Notes under the pieces: generated by a model
Databases searched by the model: none
Seen by the model: the letters and a program-made list of their open reading frames with translations, nothing else
What the model was told of the DNA's origin: nothing
In this document: one piece after another, positions 1-7,398 of the stretch
How positions within the stretch are numbered: position 1 is the first letter of the stretch
Layout: the number at the start of each line of letters is the position of its first letter
From: Solirubrum koreensis
GTDB taxonomy: Bacteria > Bacteroidota > Bacteroidia > Cytophagales > Hymenobacteraceae
DNA length: 64,000 nt
Assembly: GCF_039541855.1 (NCBI RefSeq)
Contig: NZ_BAABHA010000002.1
Coordinates: 558,001-622,000 of the forward strand
Direction of reading: 5' to 3'
Translations under genes and position numbers: made by a program

Positions 1-1
1 C

Positions 2-865
2 CTCAACCACCGCCGTAGTGCGCTGGCGGCTCTGGGCAACATCACCAAGAAAATTACGCTGGCCACGGCTCCAGCCATACTGGGCGCTGCCTTCAACAAA
101 ACCCTGGCGCAAGGCGCTGGCAGCCCGCTGAACGATGTGCTGAACTACGCCCTGCTGCTGGAGCGTTTGGAAGCTGCTTTCTATATCCAGGCCTTGCAAG
201 CCCCCACCCTCACCGCGGCCTTTACGGGCAACGCAGGCATACGGACCGGCATCGAAAAAATCCGCGACAACGAAAACGCCCACGTGAAATTGCTGGAAGC
301 GGCCCTCGGCACTAACGCCGCTGCCGCCCCGCGAGGCTTTAACTTTACGGCTGCTTACGCCGACCTGCCTACTTTCCTGACGTTTGCCCAAGCCTTCGAA
401 GACCTGGGCGTGCGGGCTTACAAAGGCCAAGCGGGTAACATCTCGCGCACTGCTACGGCTACAATTCCCTCCGTTAGCGTTACCAACGCCGGTCAAACGA
501 GCACGGTAGCCATCGGTACGGTTAACGTGTTGCAGGTAGCGCTCCAGATTCACGCTACCGAAGCCCGTCACGCGGCCTACGTTCGGTATCTGCGGCGGCA
601 ACCTGCCCTGGGTTCCAGTGGCAGTGCCGGCAACCAGTTCGGTTGGATTACCCTCGCGCAGAACAACGGGGCTCCCGCCGCGGTGTACGGTGCAGGTAAT
701 GGTGCGGCTTTCCCGGCCGAATCGAACGTCAGTCAAGCCAACGTCGATCTTACCACGCTGATGGCAACGCCGGCTTACACGGCGGCCGAAGTCAGTGAGG
801 CCTTTGATGAGGCTTTGGATAGCGCTAAAGTTCGCGAAATTGCCACACCCTTTATTCTTCCATAA
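2..865 (+). CDS. Ferritin-like domain protein, 5' end outside window
   Basis: The reading frame is open from the first bases of the window, so the true start lies upstream; 287 residues are visible. The visible N-terminus has HRRSALAAL followed by a hydrophobic stretch, as in a Tat signal, so export is likely. The body is a four-helix ferritin-like domain of the Ferritin_2 type (PF13668, related to plant desiccation protein PCC13-62). Candidate metal-binding residues are LERLEAAFY in helix 1, the Glu-x-x-His of NENAHV in helix 2, FEDLGVRAY in helix 3 and TEARHAAYV in helix 4. It is the first of three tandem paralogues and the only one with the full ligand set. Its function is not established; metal binding is inferred. 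A terminator follows the stop. Confidence 0.85.
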   Translation, partial: LNHRRSALAALGNITKKITLATAPAILGAAFNKTLAQGAGSPLNDVLNYALLLERLEAAFYIQALQAPTLTAAFTGNAGIRTGIEKIRDNENAHVKLLEAALGTNAAAAPRGFNFTAAYADLPTFLTFAQAFEDLGVRAYKGQAGNISRTATATIPSVSVTNAGQTSTVAIGTVNVLQVALQIHATEARHAAYVRYLRRQPALGSSGSAGNQFGWITLAQNNGAPAAVYGAGNGAAFPAESNVSQANVDLTTLMATPAYTAAEVSEAFDEALDSAKVREIATPFILP

Positions 866-885
866 CGGAAGCTATGCCTTTGTAA

Positions 886-920
886 AGCCAGTTCTGTCCC
901 AGAACTGGCTTTTTCTTTTT
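886..920 (+). terminator. Intrinsic terminator after first ferritin-like gene
   Basis: A 10-bp perfect stem (886-895 with 901-910) with a 5-base loop is followed by a T-rich run to about 920. It lies 20 bases after the stop codon of the first ferritin-like gene. The remaining stretch to 1262 shows no convincing gene or RNA. Confidence 0.85.
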
Positions 921-1262
921 AGGCAAGATTGGCGGCAATGCCCCTTTGCCTAACTGTGCACGCAAAACCATGCAGGGTCACTACTGCGAAAGAGAGGGTA
1001 CTGCCGCGTTAATTGGCGGAAACGCGGGATAAAACGCCAGGCCGAACGTTGTATCAACTACGTCTCTTCCAACTTCACCAAGGCCAGCAGACGACATGCA
1101 CCTGCGCAGAATGGATTAATCGTGGTCCTTTCGGTGTCAAATCCACGCGTGCAACCGTTGCCCGGTCCCGGGGCTCACTACCTTGGCGCATCCCGCGTTA
1201 TCGGGTTACCTTTGTTACTGGGGCGCTGCATTTGTTGCCCGTTTTTCTTCTTTCGTTTTTTC

Positions 1263-1967
1263 ATGGCTGAGCCCGTCACAAACAGCTCGTTTACGTTTTC
1301 CGCGCTGCCATCGCGCCGTCGTTTCCTGCGTGCCGCGGGCACGACCGTTGCTGCCTCGTTGGTGCTAGCCGCCTGTGGCGACGACGACCCTGAACCCGTT
1401 CCGACCAGTAACCTTCTGTCGCTGGGTGCCGGCGACGTGGGCATTATGAGTTACCTGTACCGCCTCAAGCAGTTGCAGGCCGAGTTCTACCAAAAAGTAA
1501 TTACGGCGCCGCCCACGGGCATGACCACTGCCGAACTGGACGTGCTCAAGGAAATAGCCCTGCATGAACAGGTTCAGCGGGATTTTCTACGGGCTTTGCT
1601 CGAGCAAAACTCCCAGGTAGCGTTGCTGCTGGCCGTGCAGTATAGCTTTGCCTCTTTTGAAATGACCACCCGCCAGGGTGTACTCTCCGCTGCCCGGCAG
1701 CTGGAGGACCTAGGCGTAGCGGCCATGAACGGCGTAGGAAACCTGATAAGCACCTTCCTCAACCTAAATCTGGTGACCAAGATCACGTCGGTGGAGGCCC
1801 GCCACGCCGCTACCGTGCGCAACCTGCTAACGCCCGGTTCCTTTGCCGGCACCGACGTGGTTAACACCGAAGGCCTCGACAAAGTGCTGACGCCAACCGA
1901 AGGTGTGGTGGAGCTGAACAAGTTCAGTTCTATTCCCTTCACCGCCGCATTCCTGCCCACAAGCTGA
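1263..1967 (+). CDS. Ferritin-like lipoprotein with Tat-type signal
   Basis: This 234-residue protein starts at the ATG at 1263, which puts RRRFLRAAG (residues 18-26) and the lipobox LAAC (Cys38) at the N-terminus, a Tat-type lipoprotein signal; a longer frame back to a GTG at 1122 has no signal logic. The body matches Ferritin_2 (PF13668) with LEDLGVAAM in helix 3 and VEARHAATV in helix 4. The usual helix-2 Glu-x-x-His is Glu-x-x-Gln here (HEQVQ), and the helix-1 Glu appears as Gln, so metal binding may be weakened. The next paralogue begins 16 bases downstream, so the two are probably cotranscribed. Function unknown. Confidence 0.85.
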   Translation: MAEPVTNSSFTFSALPSRRRFLRAAGTTVAASLVLAACGDDDPEPVPTSNLLSLGAGDVGIMSYLYRLKQLQAEFYQKVITAPPTGMTTAELDVLKEIALHEQVQRDFLRALLEQNSQVALLLAVQYSFASFEMTTRQGVLSAARQLEDLGVAAMNGVGNLISTFLNLNLVTKITSVEARHAATVRNLLTPGSFAGTDVVNTEGLDKVLTPTEGVVELNKFSSIPFTAAFLPTS

Positions 1968-1983
1968 TCATCGCCTACCGCTC

Positions 1984-2808
1984 ATGAACTTTCTATCCTT
2001 TCTCGATGCGTTGAGCCAGGCCGATTCGGTCAGTTCCATTTCGCGACGTCCCACGCTGCAACAGCTTCGCCGCGCCGCTGCTGCGCTGTCGCCCATTGCA
2101 TTAAGTGTGGCCGCTACGCGGCCTGCTGCCGCTCAACGCACCGGTAACGCCCTAGATGCACTGTTGCTGGCCCTGCGCCTGGAACGGCTTCAGCAGGAAT
2201 TTTACACCCGCGCCGCAGCTTCGACCAACCTTGCCAGCCTGAACGCCGATTTACAGGTGCTTAAAGCACACCAAACGGCGCATGTTACCAAGCTGGAGAA
2301 CATTCTTCGCGACTCGGGCGGCACGCTGCCAGCCCAACCGAACTACGACTTCCGGGGCGGGGCCAATAACCCCGGCAATGCCATTTTTGCTGCCGATGTG
2401 TTTACCAACCCGGCTACGTTTCTGGCGGTAGCCCAAACCCTGGAGGACTTTGGGGTGCGGGCATACAAAGCCGCTCTACCCGTACTGGCTAACGACGAGG
2501 CGCTGCTGCAACTCGTGTTACGCATGCACTCCGTGGAAGCCCGCCATGCGGCTCACGTCCGTCGGCTTCGCGGCCAGAAAGCTTGGGTTTCCGGCCTGGA
2601 TACAGGTGGCCCGGTTCCCGGCAAAACCGACCGGTTTTACGAAGGCGAAGACCGCGTAAAACAGTTTGTAACGGCCACCACCGAGCAGGACATTACCAAG
2701 CTCACCGGCTACGATACCGCCGATAAACTCCCTCCCATTACCGAATCATTCGACGAACCGCTGACCATTCCAGCCGTTGAAACCCTGCTGGCCCGGTTTA
2801 CCTATTAA
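1984..2808 (+). CDS. Ferritin-like domain protein, third paralogue
   Basis: This 274-residue exported protein has SRRPTLQQL at residues 20-28 followed by a hydrophobic segment and an AAAQ-like cleavage region near residue 50, consistent with a Tat or Sec signal. The mature part is a ferritin-like four-helix domain (PF13668): LERLQQEFY, AHQTAHV, LEDFGVRAY and VEARHAAHV. In helix 2 the Glu of Glu-x-x-His is replaced by Gln, the opposite change to that in the preceding paralogue. The C-terminal third (after about residue 200) is less conserved and carries a DxxxP-rich tail. It lies 16 bases after the preceding gene and ends in a strong terminator. Confidence 0.85.
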   Translation: MNFLSFLDALSQADSVSSISRRPTLQQLRRAAAALSPIALSVAATRPAAAQRTGNALDALLLALRLERLQQEFYTRAAASTNLASLNADLQVLKAHQTAHVTKLENILRDSGGTLPAQPNYDFRGGANNPGNAIFAADVFTNPATFLAVAQTLEDFGVRAYKAALPVLANDEALLQLVLRMHSVEARHAAHVRRLRGQKAWVSGLDTGGPVPGKTDRFYEGEDRVKQFVTATTEQDITKLTGYDTADKLPPITESFDEPLTIPAVETLLARFTY

Positions 2809-2845
2809 CAACTGGTAGGACAGCTTGGGCCAGGTACCAAAAGCC

Positions 2846-2884
2846 GAAGCCCCGCGTTACTTGCTGTAGCGCGGGGCTTCTTTG
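2846..2884 (+). terminator. Intrinsic terminator of ferritin-like operon
   Basis: A 10-bp perfect GC-rich stem (2846-2855 with 2871-2880) is followed by a short T run, 38 bases after the stop codon of the third ferritin-like gene. Confidence 0.85.
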
Positions 2885-3062
2885 TGGATTAGCGTTAGGT
2901 TAAAATTCAAGTTTTACTTGCATTTAAGTCCCTTGTTGTTGTAACTTTCTATTGAATCGCCGCTGCTCAAACCTGCCGGGTTAGCCTTTTTTGTTTCTAT
3001 TCGTATAGGGACGCGCTAGCCTACTACACAACCAATTTCCCCACCTACTTACCCTGAGCATC

Positions 3063-3257
3063 ATGTTGGAATACGTGAAGACCATTCTGATCAAAGTTAG
3101 CTTCGACCGGACGCTGTTTGAGAAAGAACTTCGCAAAGCACTTCGGACCTTGGTCCCCGAAGAAGTAAAGCAACTTAAGGCTTGGTGTTATACACAGTTT
3201 TCCAAACTCTACCGCCGCGTGCTTAAGCGCGTGTTTGCACAGGTTCGCCTGGCCTAG
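3063..3257 (+). CDS. Small basic conserved protein of unknown function
   Basis: This 64-residue protein starts at an ATG following an AT-rich intergenic stretch. It is rich in Lys, Arg and aromatic residues, has an amphipathic helical pattern (EKELRKALRTLVPEE, then LKAWCYTQF) and no signal peptide or membrane segment. I recall similar small proteins in related Cytophagales, but know no function. Its TAG stop overlaps the stop of the convergent queG in the palindrome CTAG (3254-3257), so the two genes share four bases at their ends. It appears monocistronic. Confidence 0.65.
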   Translation: MLEYVKTILIKVSFDRTLFEKELRKALRTLVPEEVKQLKAWCYTQFSKLYRRVLKRVFAQVRLA

Positions 3258-4231
3258 CTTGGTTCGGTGGCCGGCCCAGCTCCCGGGCCGGGCCCGGCTA
3301 CAAACCGAATGTTGCGCGTGAGGCCCGCATAGCCGGTACGCTTCACGGCCGAGTGCCGGAACAATTCATTAAACACTTCGTGGGTTATTTCCTGCCAGTC
3401 GGTGGGGCGCATGTCCTTTAAACCGGGGTGCGGCTGAAACTGCGTTTCCTGCGTGGGCCGCGAAAAGCGGTTCCAGGGGCACACGTCCTGGCAGATGTCG
3501 CAGCCGAATACCCAGTTCCCAAACTGGCCGGCTACGCTTTGCGGCAGTTGGTCTTTCAGCTCGATGGTGAAGTAGCTGATGCACTTGGTGCCGTCTACCA
3601 CGTAGGGCTCGGTAATGGCCTGCGTAGGGCACGCATCCAGGCAGCGGGTGCAGGAGCCGCAGTAGTCCCGAATGGGGCCATCATAGGTTAGCTCTACGTC
3701 TACAATCAACTCGGCAATGAAGTAAAAACTGCCGGCGCCGGGCGTTATCAGGTTGCTGTTTTTGCCTACCCAGCCCAGGCCGCTTTTCTTGGCCCAGGCC
3801 TTGTCGAGGACCGGCGCCGAGTCGACAAACGCGCGGCCGCCCACTTCGCCGATGTGCGCCTGCATGTCCTGCAGCAGCGTTTTTAGCTTGTCTTTGATAA
3901 CGTGGTGATAATCGCGCCCGTAGGCGTACTTGCTGATTTTAAAGGTATCGTCGGGCTGCTGGTTTTCCTCGGTGGGGTAATAATTCAGCAGCAGGGATAT
4001 GACTGATTTGGCCCCATCTACCAAGCGGCGCGGGTCTAGGCGCTTATCGAAATGGTTTTCCATCCAGCGCATCTGACCCTGCATGCCCTTTGCTAACCAC
4101 TGCTCCAGGCGCGGGGCATCTTCCTCCAAAAACTCTGCCCGCGAAATACCGCACGCCATAAAGCCCAGCTCCGCCGCCCGGCGTTTGATGAAGGCGGTGT
4201 ATTCGAGGCGGGTGAGGTCGGAGGCGAGCAT
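3254..4231 (-). CDS. queG: Epoxyqueuosine reductase QueG
   Basis: QueG reduces epoxyqueuosine to queuosine in the wobble position of GUN-anticodon tRNAs, using cobalamin and two [4Fe-4S] clusters in the cytoplasm. The sequence shows the family signatures: FVDSAPVLDKAWA around residue 137 with the conserved Asp, the ferredoxin-like motif CGSCTRCLDACP near 191-202, and the second set CDICQDVCPW near 244-253. I chose the ATG at 4231 (325 residues) because a longer frame to 4294 would read through a 13-bp palindrome and adds no homologous sequence. The C-terminus is a Gly/Pro/Ala-rich tail. It converges with the small gene at 3063 and overlaps its stop by four bases. Confidence 0.95.
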   Translation of the reverse strand: MLASDLTRLEYTAFIKRRAAELGFMACGISRAEFLEEDAPRLEQWLAKGMQGQMRWMENHFDKRLDPRRLVDGAKSVISLLLNYYPTEENQQPDDTFKISKYAYGRDYHHVIKDKLKTLLQDMQAHIGEVGGRAFVDSAPVLDKAWAKKSGLGWVGKNSNLITPGAGSFYFIAELIVDVELTYDGPIRDYCGSCTRCLDACPTQAITEPYVVDGTKCISYFTIELKDQLPQSVAGQFGNWVFGCDICQDVCPWNRFSRPTQETQFQPHPGLKDMRPTDWQEITHEVFNELFRHSAVKRTGYAGLTRNIRFVAGPGPGAGPATEPS

Positions 4232-4251
4232 GCGGGCAAAGGTCGGGAGAA

Positions 4252-4280
4252 TGTAGCGCCAAGCGGCGCTTGGCGCTACA
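4252..4280. repeat. 13-bp perfect inverted repeat upstream of queG
   Basis: Bases 4252-4264 pair perfectly with 4268-4280 around a 3-base loop. It sits directly upstream of the chosen queG start and is the first of three hairpins in 120 bases. Confidence 0.9.
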
Positions 4281-4291
4281 CGTGCCGCCAA

Positions 4292-4334
4292 CAAGCAACT
4301 ACGCCCAAACGGTTCGTTTGGGCGTAGTTGCTTG
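4292..4334. repeat. 20-bp perfect inverted repeat upstream of queG
   Basis: Bases 4292-4311 pair perfectly with 4315-4334 around a 3-base loop. There is no T run on either side, so it is not a classic intrinsic terminator, although it lies between the upstream minus-strand gene and queG. A weaker 6-bp hairpin follows at 4352-4369. Confidence 0.95.
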
Positions 4335-4384
4335 CGGGTTGCTGAGCAGCTAACAGCACTAGCGCTGTTGTTTGTACGCCCGCC

Positions 4385-4999
4385 CTAAGTGTTTTGCATG
4401 GTGTAGCACATGGTTCTGGTTGTCGGTTCCATGAAAATGTAGAGGTTTCCATCGCACCAGAAATTCAACTTCTCGAAATACTCCGCTGTATTTGGAGTGG
4501 GTTCAATGTTGCTGTAGGTAGCCCTGATTTCGCTGAAGCTGCCTAACTGACACACGAACCGCATTGGTTTGCCACTTTTGGGACAAATGGGGATAACCGC
4601 TTCTTGCAGCCATTCGGGCTCACCGCAGATGCCGATGTATTCAAACTCGTCGATTTCATCATTCTGCTCCGCTCTCACTTTCACTGCTTCGAATACGATT
4701 TGCGAATTACTGTCAATCTCGTCGAAGGCGCTGGTTGAAGCAGCCGTGTCTTGCGGTTCAATTATCGTTGGGCTTTCCGGGTTAGTATAATCCAAATAGA
4801 CCGCATACTCATCGGTATAAATTGGATGTATCAGGTTCACCTTAAAAGGCAGCCAAGCTAATACAGGATCAGTATTGTCGATGTAGCCTAAGTATTGAAA
4901 TCCTGCAATAAACTCATTTGCTGGTATAGAGAAGTCTTGCGGAACAGGTCCTCCTATTTGGTGTTCACCATTTTCGTTTCGTACTAATTCGAATTGCAT
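4385..4999 (-). CDS. YwqG/DUF1963-like protein of unknown function
   Basis: This 204-residue soluble protein has no signal peptide or membrane segment. The C-terminal half has PEWLQEAVIPICPKSGKPM followed by a strand and Gln-Leu-Gly, reminiscent of the P-x-W-x-Q and C-x-x-C-G-x-x-M pattern of YwqG/DUF1963 proteins; that assignment is tentative. It is more AT-rich and acidic than its neighbours, which may point to transfer. I chose the ATG at 4999; a TTG at 5026 would add nine residues. It lies downstream of the degenerate ruvB tail and its terminator and is probably transcribed on its own. Confidence 0.7.
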   Translation of the reverse strand: MQFELVRNENGEHQIGGPVPQDFSIPANEFIAGFQYLGYIDNTDPVLAWLPFKVNLIHPIYTDEYAVYLDYTNPESPTIIEPQDTAASTSAFDEIDSNSQIVFEAVKVRAEQNDEIDEFEYIGICGEPEWLQEAVIPICPKSGKPMRFVCQLGSFSEIRATYSNIEPTPNTAEYFEKLNFWCDGNLYIFMEPTTRTMCYTMQNT

Positions 5000-5023
5000 A
5001 TTAGGCTGATAAGTGAGTTGGCG

Positions 5024-5070
5024 CAAAAAAGCGGCTGAAAGCTTCCCCGAATGGTACTTTCGGCCGCTTT
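5024..5070 (-). terminator. Intrinsic terminator on minus strand beyond the HTH gene
   Basis: A 14-bp stem with one G-T pair (5028-5041 with 5057-5070) is followed on the minus strand by a run of six T. It is placed after the degenerate ruvB tail just as the ruvB terminator follows the intact gene, and it would end the DUF2975-HTH transcript. Confidence 0.75.
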
Positions 5071-5088
5071 ACAAAAGAACAAAGGATT

Positions 5089-5165
5089 TACTCCTGCGTG
5101 AACAAATTCCCGGCTGCGTTAGCGCGCACATGCTGGGCAGCGGGCGGCCGCGAAGTCTGCAGGCC
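5089..5165 (-). pseudogene. Degenerate second copy of the ruvB 3' end
   Basis: On the minus strand this stretch reads QHVRANAAGNLFTQE followed by a stop, against QHMRGNVAGDLFTQE at the end of ruvB. Just upstream GRPLP is also readable but in a frame shifted by one missing base relative to ruvB. By eye the nucleotide identity with 6144-6220 is roughly three quarters. It starts some 15 bases after the HTH gene stop. It is a non-coding relic of a ruvB tail, not a gene. The DUF2975-HTH pair therefore lies between an intact and a decayed ruvB end. Confidence 0.8.
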
Positions 5166-5179
5166 GTGCCAGGCATCTC

Positions 5180-5380
5180 CTATCGGTATTCCAAAATGTC
5201 GCCCGGCTGGCAATCGAGAGCTTTGCAAATGGATTCCAGGGTACTGAAGCGCACGGCCTTGGCTTTGCCGGTTTTTAGAATAGAGAGGTTAGCAAGTGTT
5301 AAATCTACCCTCTCAGAAAGCTCGTTCAACGTCATTTTGCGCTTAGCCATCATAACGTCCAGGTTTACAACTATCGGCAT
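5180..5380 (-). CDS. Small XRE/YozG-type HTH regulator
   Basis: This 66-residue protein is almost entirely a Cro/C1-type helix-turn-helix: KRKMTLNELSERVDLTLANL, then the recognition region ending in STLESICKALDCQPGDILEY, the usual C-terminal signature of the YozG-like group. It is a DNA-binding transcription factor acting in the cytoplasm. It starts three bases after the stop of the DUF2975 membrane protein on the same strand. This DUF2975-HTH pairing is common in Firmicutes and Bacteroidota, so the pair is probably one operon and the regulator probably controls it. The target is unknown. Confidence 0.85.
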   Translation of the reverse strand: MPIVVNLDVMMAKRKMTLNELSERVDLTLANLSILKTGKAKAVRFSTLESICKALDCQPGDILEYR

Positions 5381-5383
5381 GGG

Positions 5384-5911
5384 TCACACCGTCAACTCGT
5401 GTTCGGACTGAATGTCGGTACCTCTTTTGAACACCTGCGCGATGATGAAGATGATGCCGGCCAGGAACAAAAACTCGCCGCCCGACCAACCTACAGGTAC
5501 CGCCACACCGCTTTTCGTCAGCCATTTGCAATAGGACCCGGCTATTAGCGCAACTACTCCCGCCTGCAAAGCGGCCTGGCTGATTTTAGTTATCAGCAGG
5601 GCTACTGCCGGGCTAAACGGCGTGGCGAAGTCGATTTTGCGGAAAATCTGAATGACCAGATATGCCATGTAGGCTTTCATGGCCAGAAGGTAAACCGTGA
5701 ATGAAACCACGCCGGCGTAGTGCTCGACACTAAAGCTGCTCAGCTCCGATAAATCCAGCCCCATGTACAGGTCCTGTGCCCCGCTGGGGTTAATGAACAG
5801 GCTCACGAAAAAGGAAATCAGGATTGCTCCGGTCTGGATACACAGCCCAATGAAAACAACCCAGAACACGCCGTGCATTAGGTTCAGAACGAACGTCGAT
5901 TGTGGCTTCAT
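5384..5911 (-). CDS. DUF2975 family membrane protein
   Basis: This 175-residue protein has four predicted membrane helices (near residues 10-32, 55-80, 95-118 and 145-162), the shape of DUF2975 proteins. The family is routinely found next to a YozG-like HTH gene, as here, with only three bases between them. The role is unknown; a membrane partner of the regulator is a guess. I chose the ATG at 5911, followed by KPQSTFVLNLMHG, because the longer frame to 6067 has no homologous sequence and runs across the AT-rich promoter-like stretch at 5980-6030. The gene lies directly downstream of ruvB and its terminator. Confidence 0.8.
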   Translation of the reverse strand: MKPQSTFVLNLMHGVFWVVFIGLCIQTGAILISFFVSLFINPSGAQDLYMGLDLSELSSFSVEHYAGVVSFTVYLLAMKAYMAYLVIQIFRKIDFATPFSPAVALLITKISQAALQAGVVALIAGSYCKWLTKSGVAVPVGWSGGEFLFLAGIIFIIAQVFKRGTDIQSEHELTV

Positions 5912-6082
5912 AAACGAAGTTGTTGGATAAGCCCCGAAAGCAGCACCCGCTCCGGCCCCGTGCCGGAACGCTCTGCCCGTTGCAATTATCAATAAATATT
6001 TATCGGTAAACAATAAAACATGTTTTTTTTGCTTTCCCGGCCAGGATTCATCGTTAGCCTGCCGCAACCCGCCCGGCCCGGT

Positions 6083-6122
6083 AAAAGCAAAAGGCCCCCG
6101 AACGAACCGTCCGGGGGCCTTT
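6083..6122 (-). terminator. Intrinsic terminator of ruvB
   Basis: A 9-bp GC stem extended by A-T pairs (6090-6100 with 6112-6122) is followed on the minus strand by a T-rich run. It lies 20 bases after the ruvB stop codon. Confidence 0.85.
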
Positions 6123-6141
6123 GCCTTGTAATGCGTTGCGC

Positions 6142-7215
6142 CTACTCCTGCGTGAACAGGTCGCCGGCTACGTTACCGCGCATGTGCTGGGGCAGCGGGC
6201 GACCGAGGTGCTTGTAGGCGGCTTCGGTGGCTTCGCGGCCGCGGGAGGTGCGCTTGATATAGCCTTCCTGAATCAGGAAGGGCTCGTAGACTTCCTCAAT
6301 GGTTTCGCCTTCTTCGCCGCAGGCCGTGGCAATGGTGCTGATGCCCACGGGGCCGCCCTTGAATTTGTCGATGATGGTGGACAGGATGCGCTTGTCCATG
6401 TCGTCGAGCCCGTGGTGGTCGACGTCGAGGGCGTTGAGGGCAAACTGGGCAATATCGACGGTGATGGTGCCGGTGCCTTTGATTTGGGCGAAGTCGCGGG
6501 TGCGGCGCAGCAGGTTGTTGGCAATACGGGGCGTACCGCGTGAGCGGCGGGCAATTTCGAAGGCGGCATCCTCGTGAATGGGCGTGCCCAGGATTTCGGC
6601 CGAGCGCTGAACGATGCTGGTGAGCAGCTTGGCGTCGTAATACTCCAGGCGGGAGCTGATGCCGAAACGGGCGCGCAGCGGCGAGGTGAGCATGCCCGAG
6701 CGCGTGGTGGCGCCAATGAGCGTGAACGGCGACAACGAAATTTGCACCGAACGGGCATTCGGACCCGAATCGAGCATGATGTCGATGCGGTAGTCCTCCA
6801 TGGCCGAGTACAGGTACTCTTCCACCACGGGGTTCAGGCGGTGAATTTCGTCGATGAAAAGTACGTCGTGCTGCTCCAGATTGGTGAGCAGGCCCGCCAG
6901 GTCGGAGGGCTTGTCGAGCACCGGGCCGGAGGTCATCTTGATGCCGGCGCCCAGCTCGTTGGCAATGATGTGCGAGAGGGTGGTTTTGCCGAGGCCGGGA
7001 GGGCCGTGCAGCAATACGTGGTCGAGGGCGTCGCCGCGCTGCTTGGCGGCGGCCACGAACACCTTCAGGTTTTCCACCACTTTGTCCTGGCCGGCAAAGT
7101 CGTCGAACGACAACGGGCGCAGGGCCTTGTCAATTTCTTTTTCGGTGGGGTCCATGTGGGAGGAGCCGCCGGTGAGGTAGGTTTCGCGCATGGCGTGCGG
7201 AGTGTGTTCGTCCAT
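6142..7215 (-). CDS. ruvB: Holliday junction branch migration ATPase RuvB
   Basis: RuvB is the hexameric AAA+ motor that, with RuvA, drives branch migration of Holliday junctions during recombinational repair. The sequence shows RPLSFDDFAGQ at the N-terminus, Walker A HGPPGLGKTT, Walker B DEIHRLNP, the sensor segment GATTRSGMLTSPLRARFG and the winged-helix C-terminus ending in FTQE. I chose the ATG at 7215 (357 residues); the ATG eight codons later gives a length closer to the usual 340. The stretch 5089-5165 repeats its 3' end in decayed form. It is transcribed divergently from the unknown gene at 7399. Confidence 0.97.
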   Translation of the reverse strand: MDEHTPHAMRETYLTGGSSHMDPTEKEIDKALRPLSFDDFAGQDKVVENLKVFVAAAKQRGDALDHVLLHGPPGLGKTTLSHIIANELGAGIKMTSGPVLDKPSDLAGLLTNLEQHDVLFIDEIHRLNPVVEEYLYSAMEDYRIDIMLDSGPNARSVQISLSPFTLIGATTRSGMLTSPLRARFGISSRLEYYDAKLLTSIVQRSAEILGTPIHEDAAFEIARRSRGTPRIANNLLRRTRDFAQIKGTGTITVDIAQFALNALDVDHHGLDDMDKRILSTIIDKFKGGPVGISTIATACGEEGETIEEVYEPFLIQEGYIKRTSRGREATEAAYKHLGRPLPQHMRGNVAGDLFTQE

Positions 7216-7398
7216 CGGATGTTTCAGAGGTAAAATAACACTACTCTCACCCAAATCATTTCGATGACGCCCGCTTTTTTGCTAATTTTTTAAGCCAAAG
7301 TCAGCCAAATTATTTAGCCGGCCCCGGTGGCTGTTTTCTCTGATGCCGAAGTGTGCGCCAAGTTTCTTACCTTTTTATGCCGCGCTCTTCCCCTGTCT

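Noticed and set aside
866..1262. Short open frames in the gap after the first ferritin-like gene.
   Set aside because: They have no recognisable sequence or start signal; only the terminator is supported.
4232..4294. Longer N-terminus for queG.
   Set aside because: The added codons run through a perfect 13-bp palindrome and do not resemble other QueG proteins.
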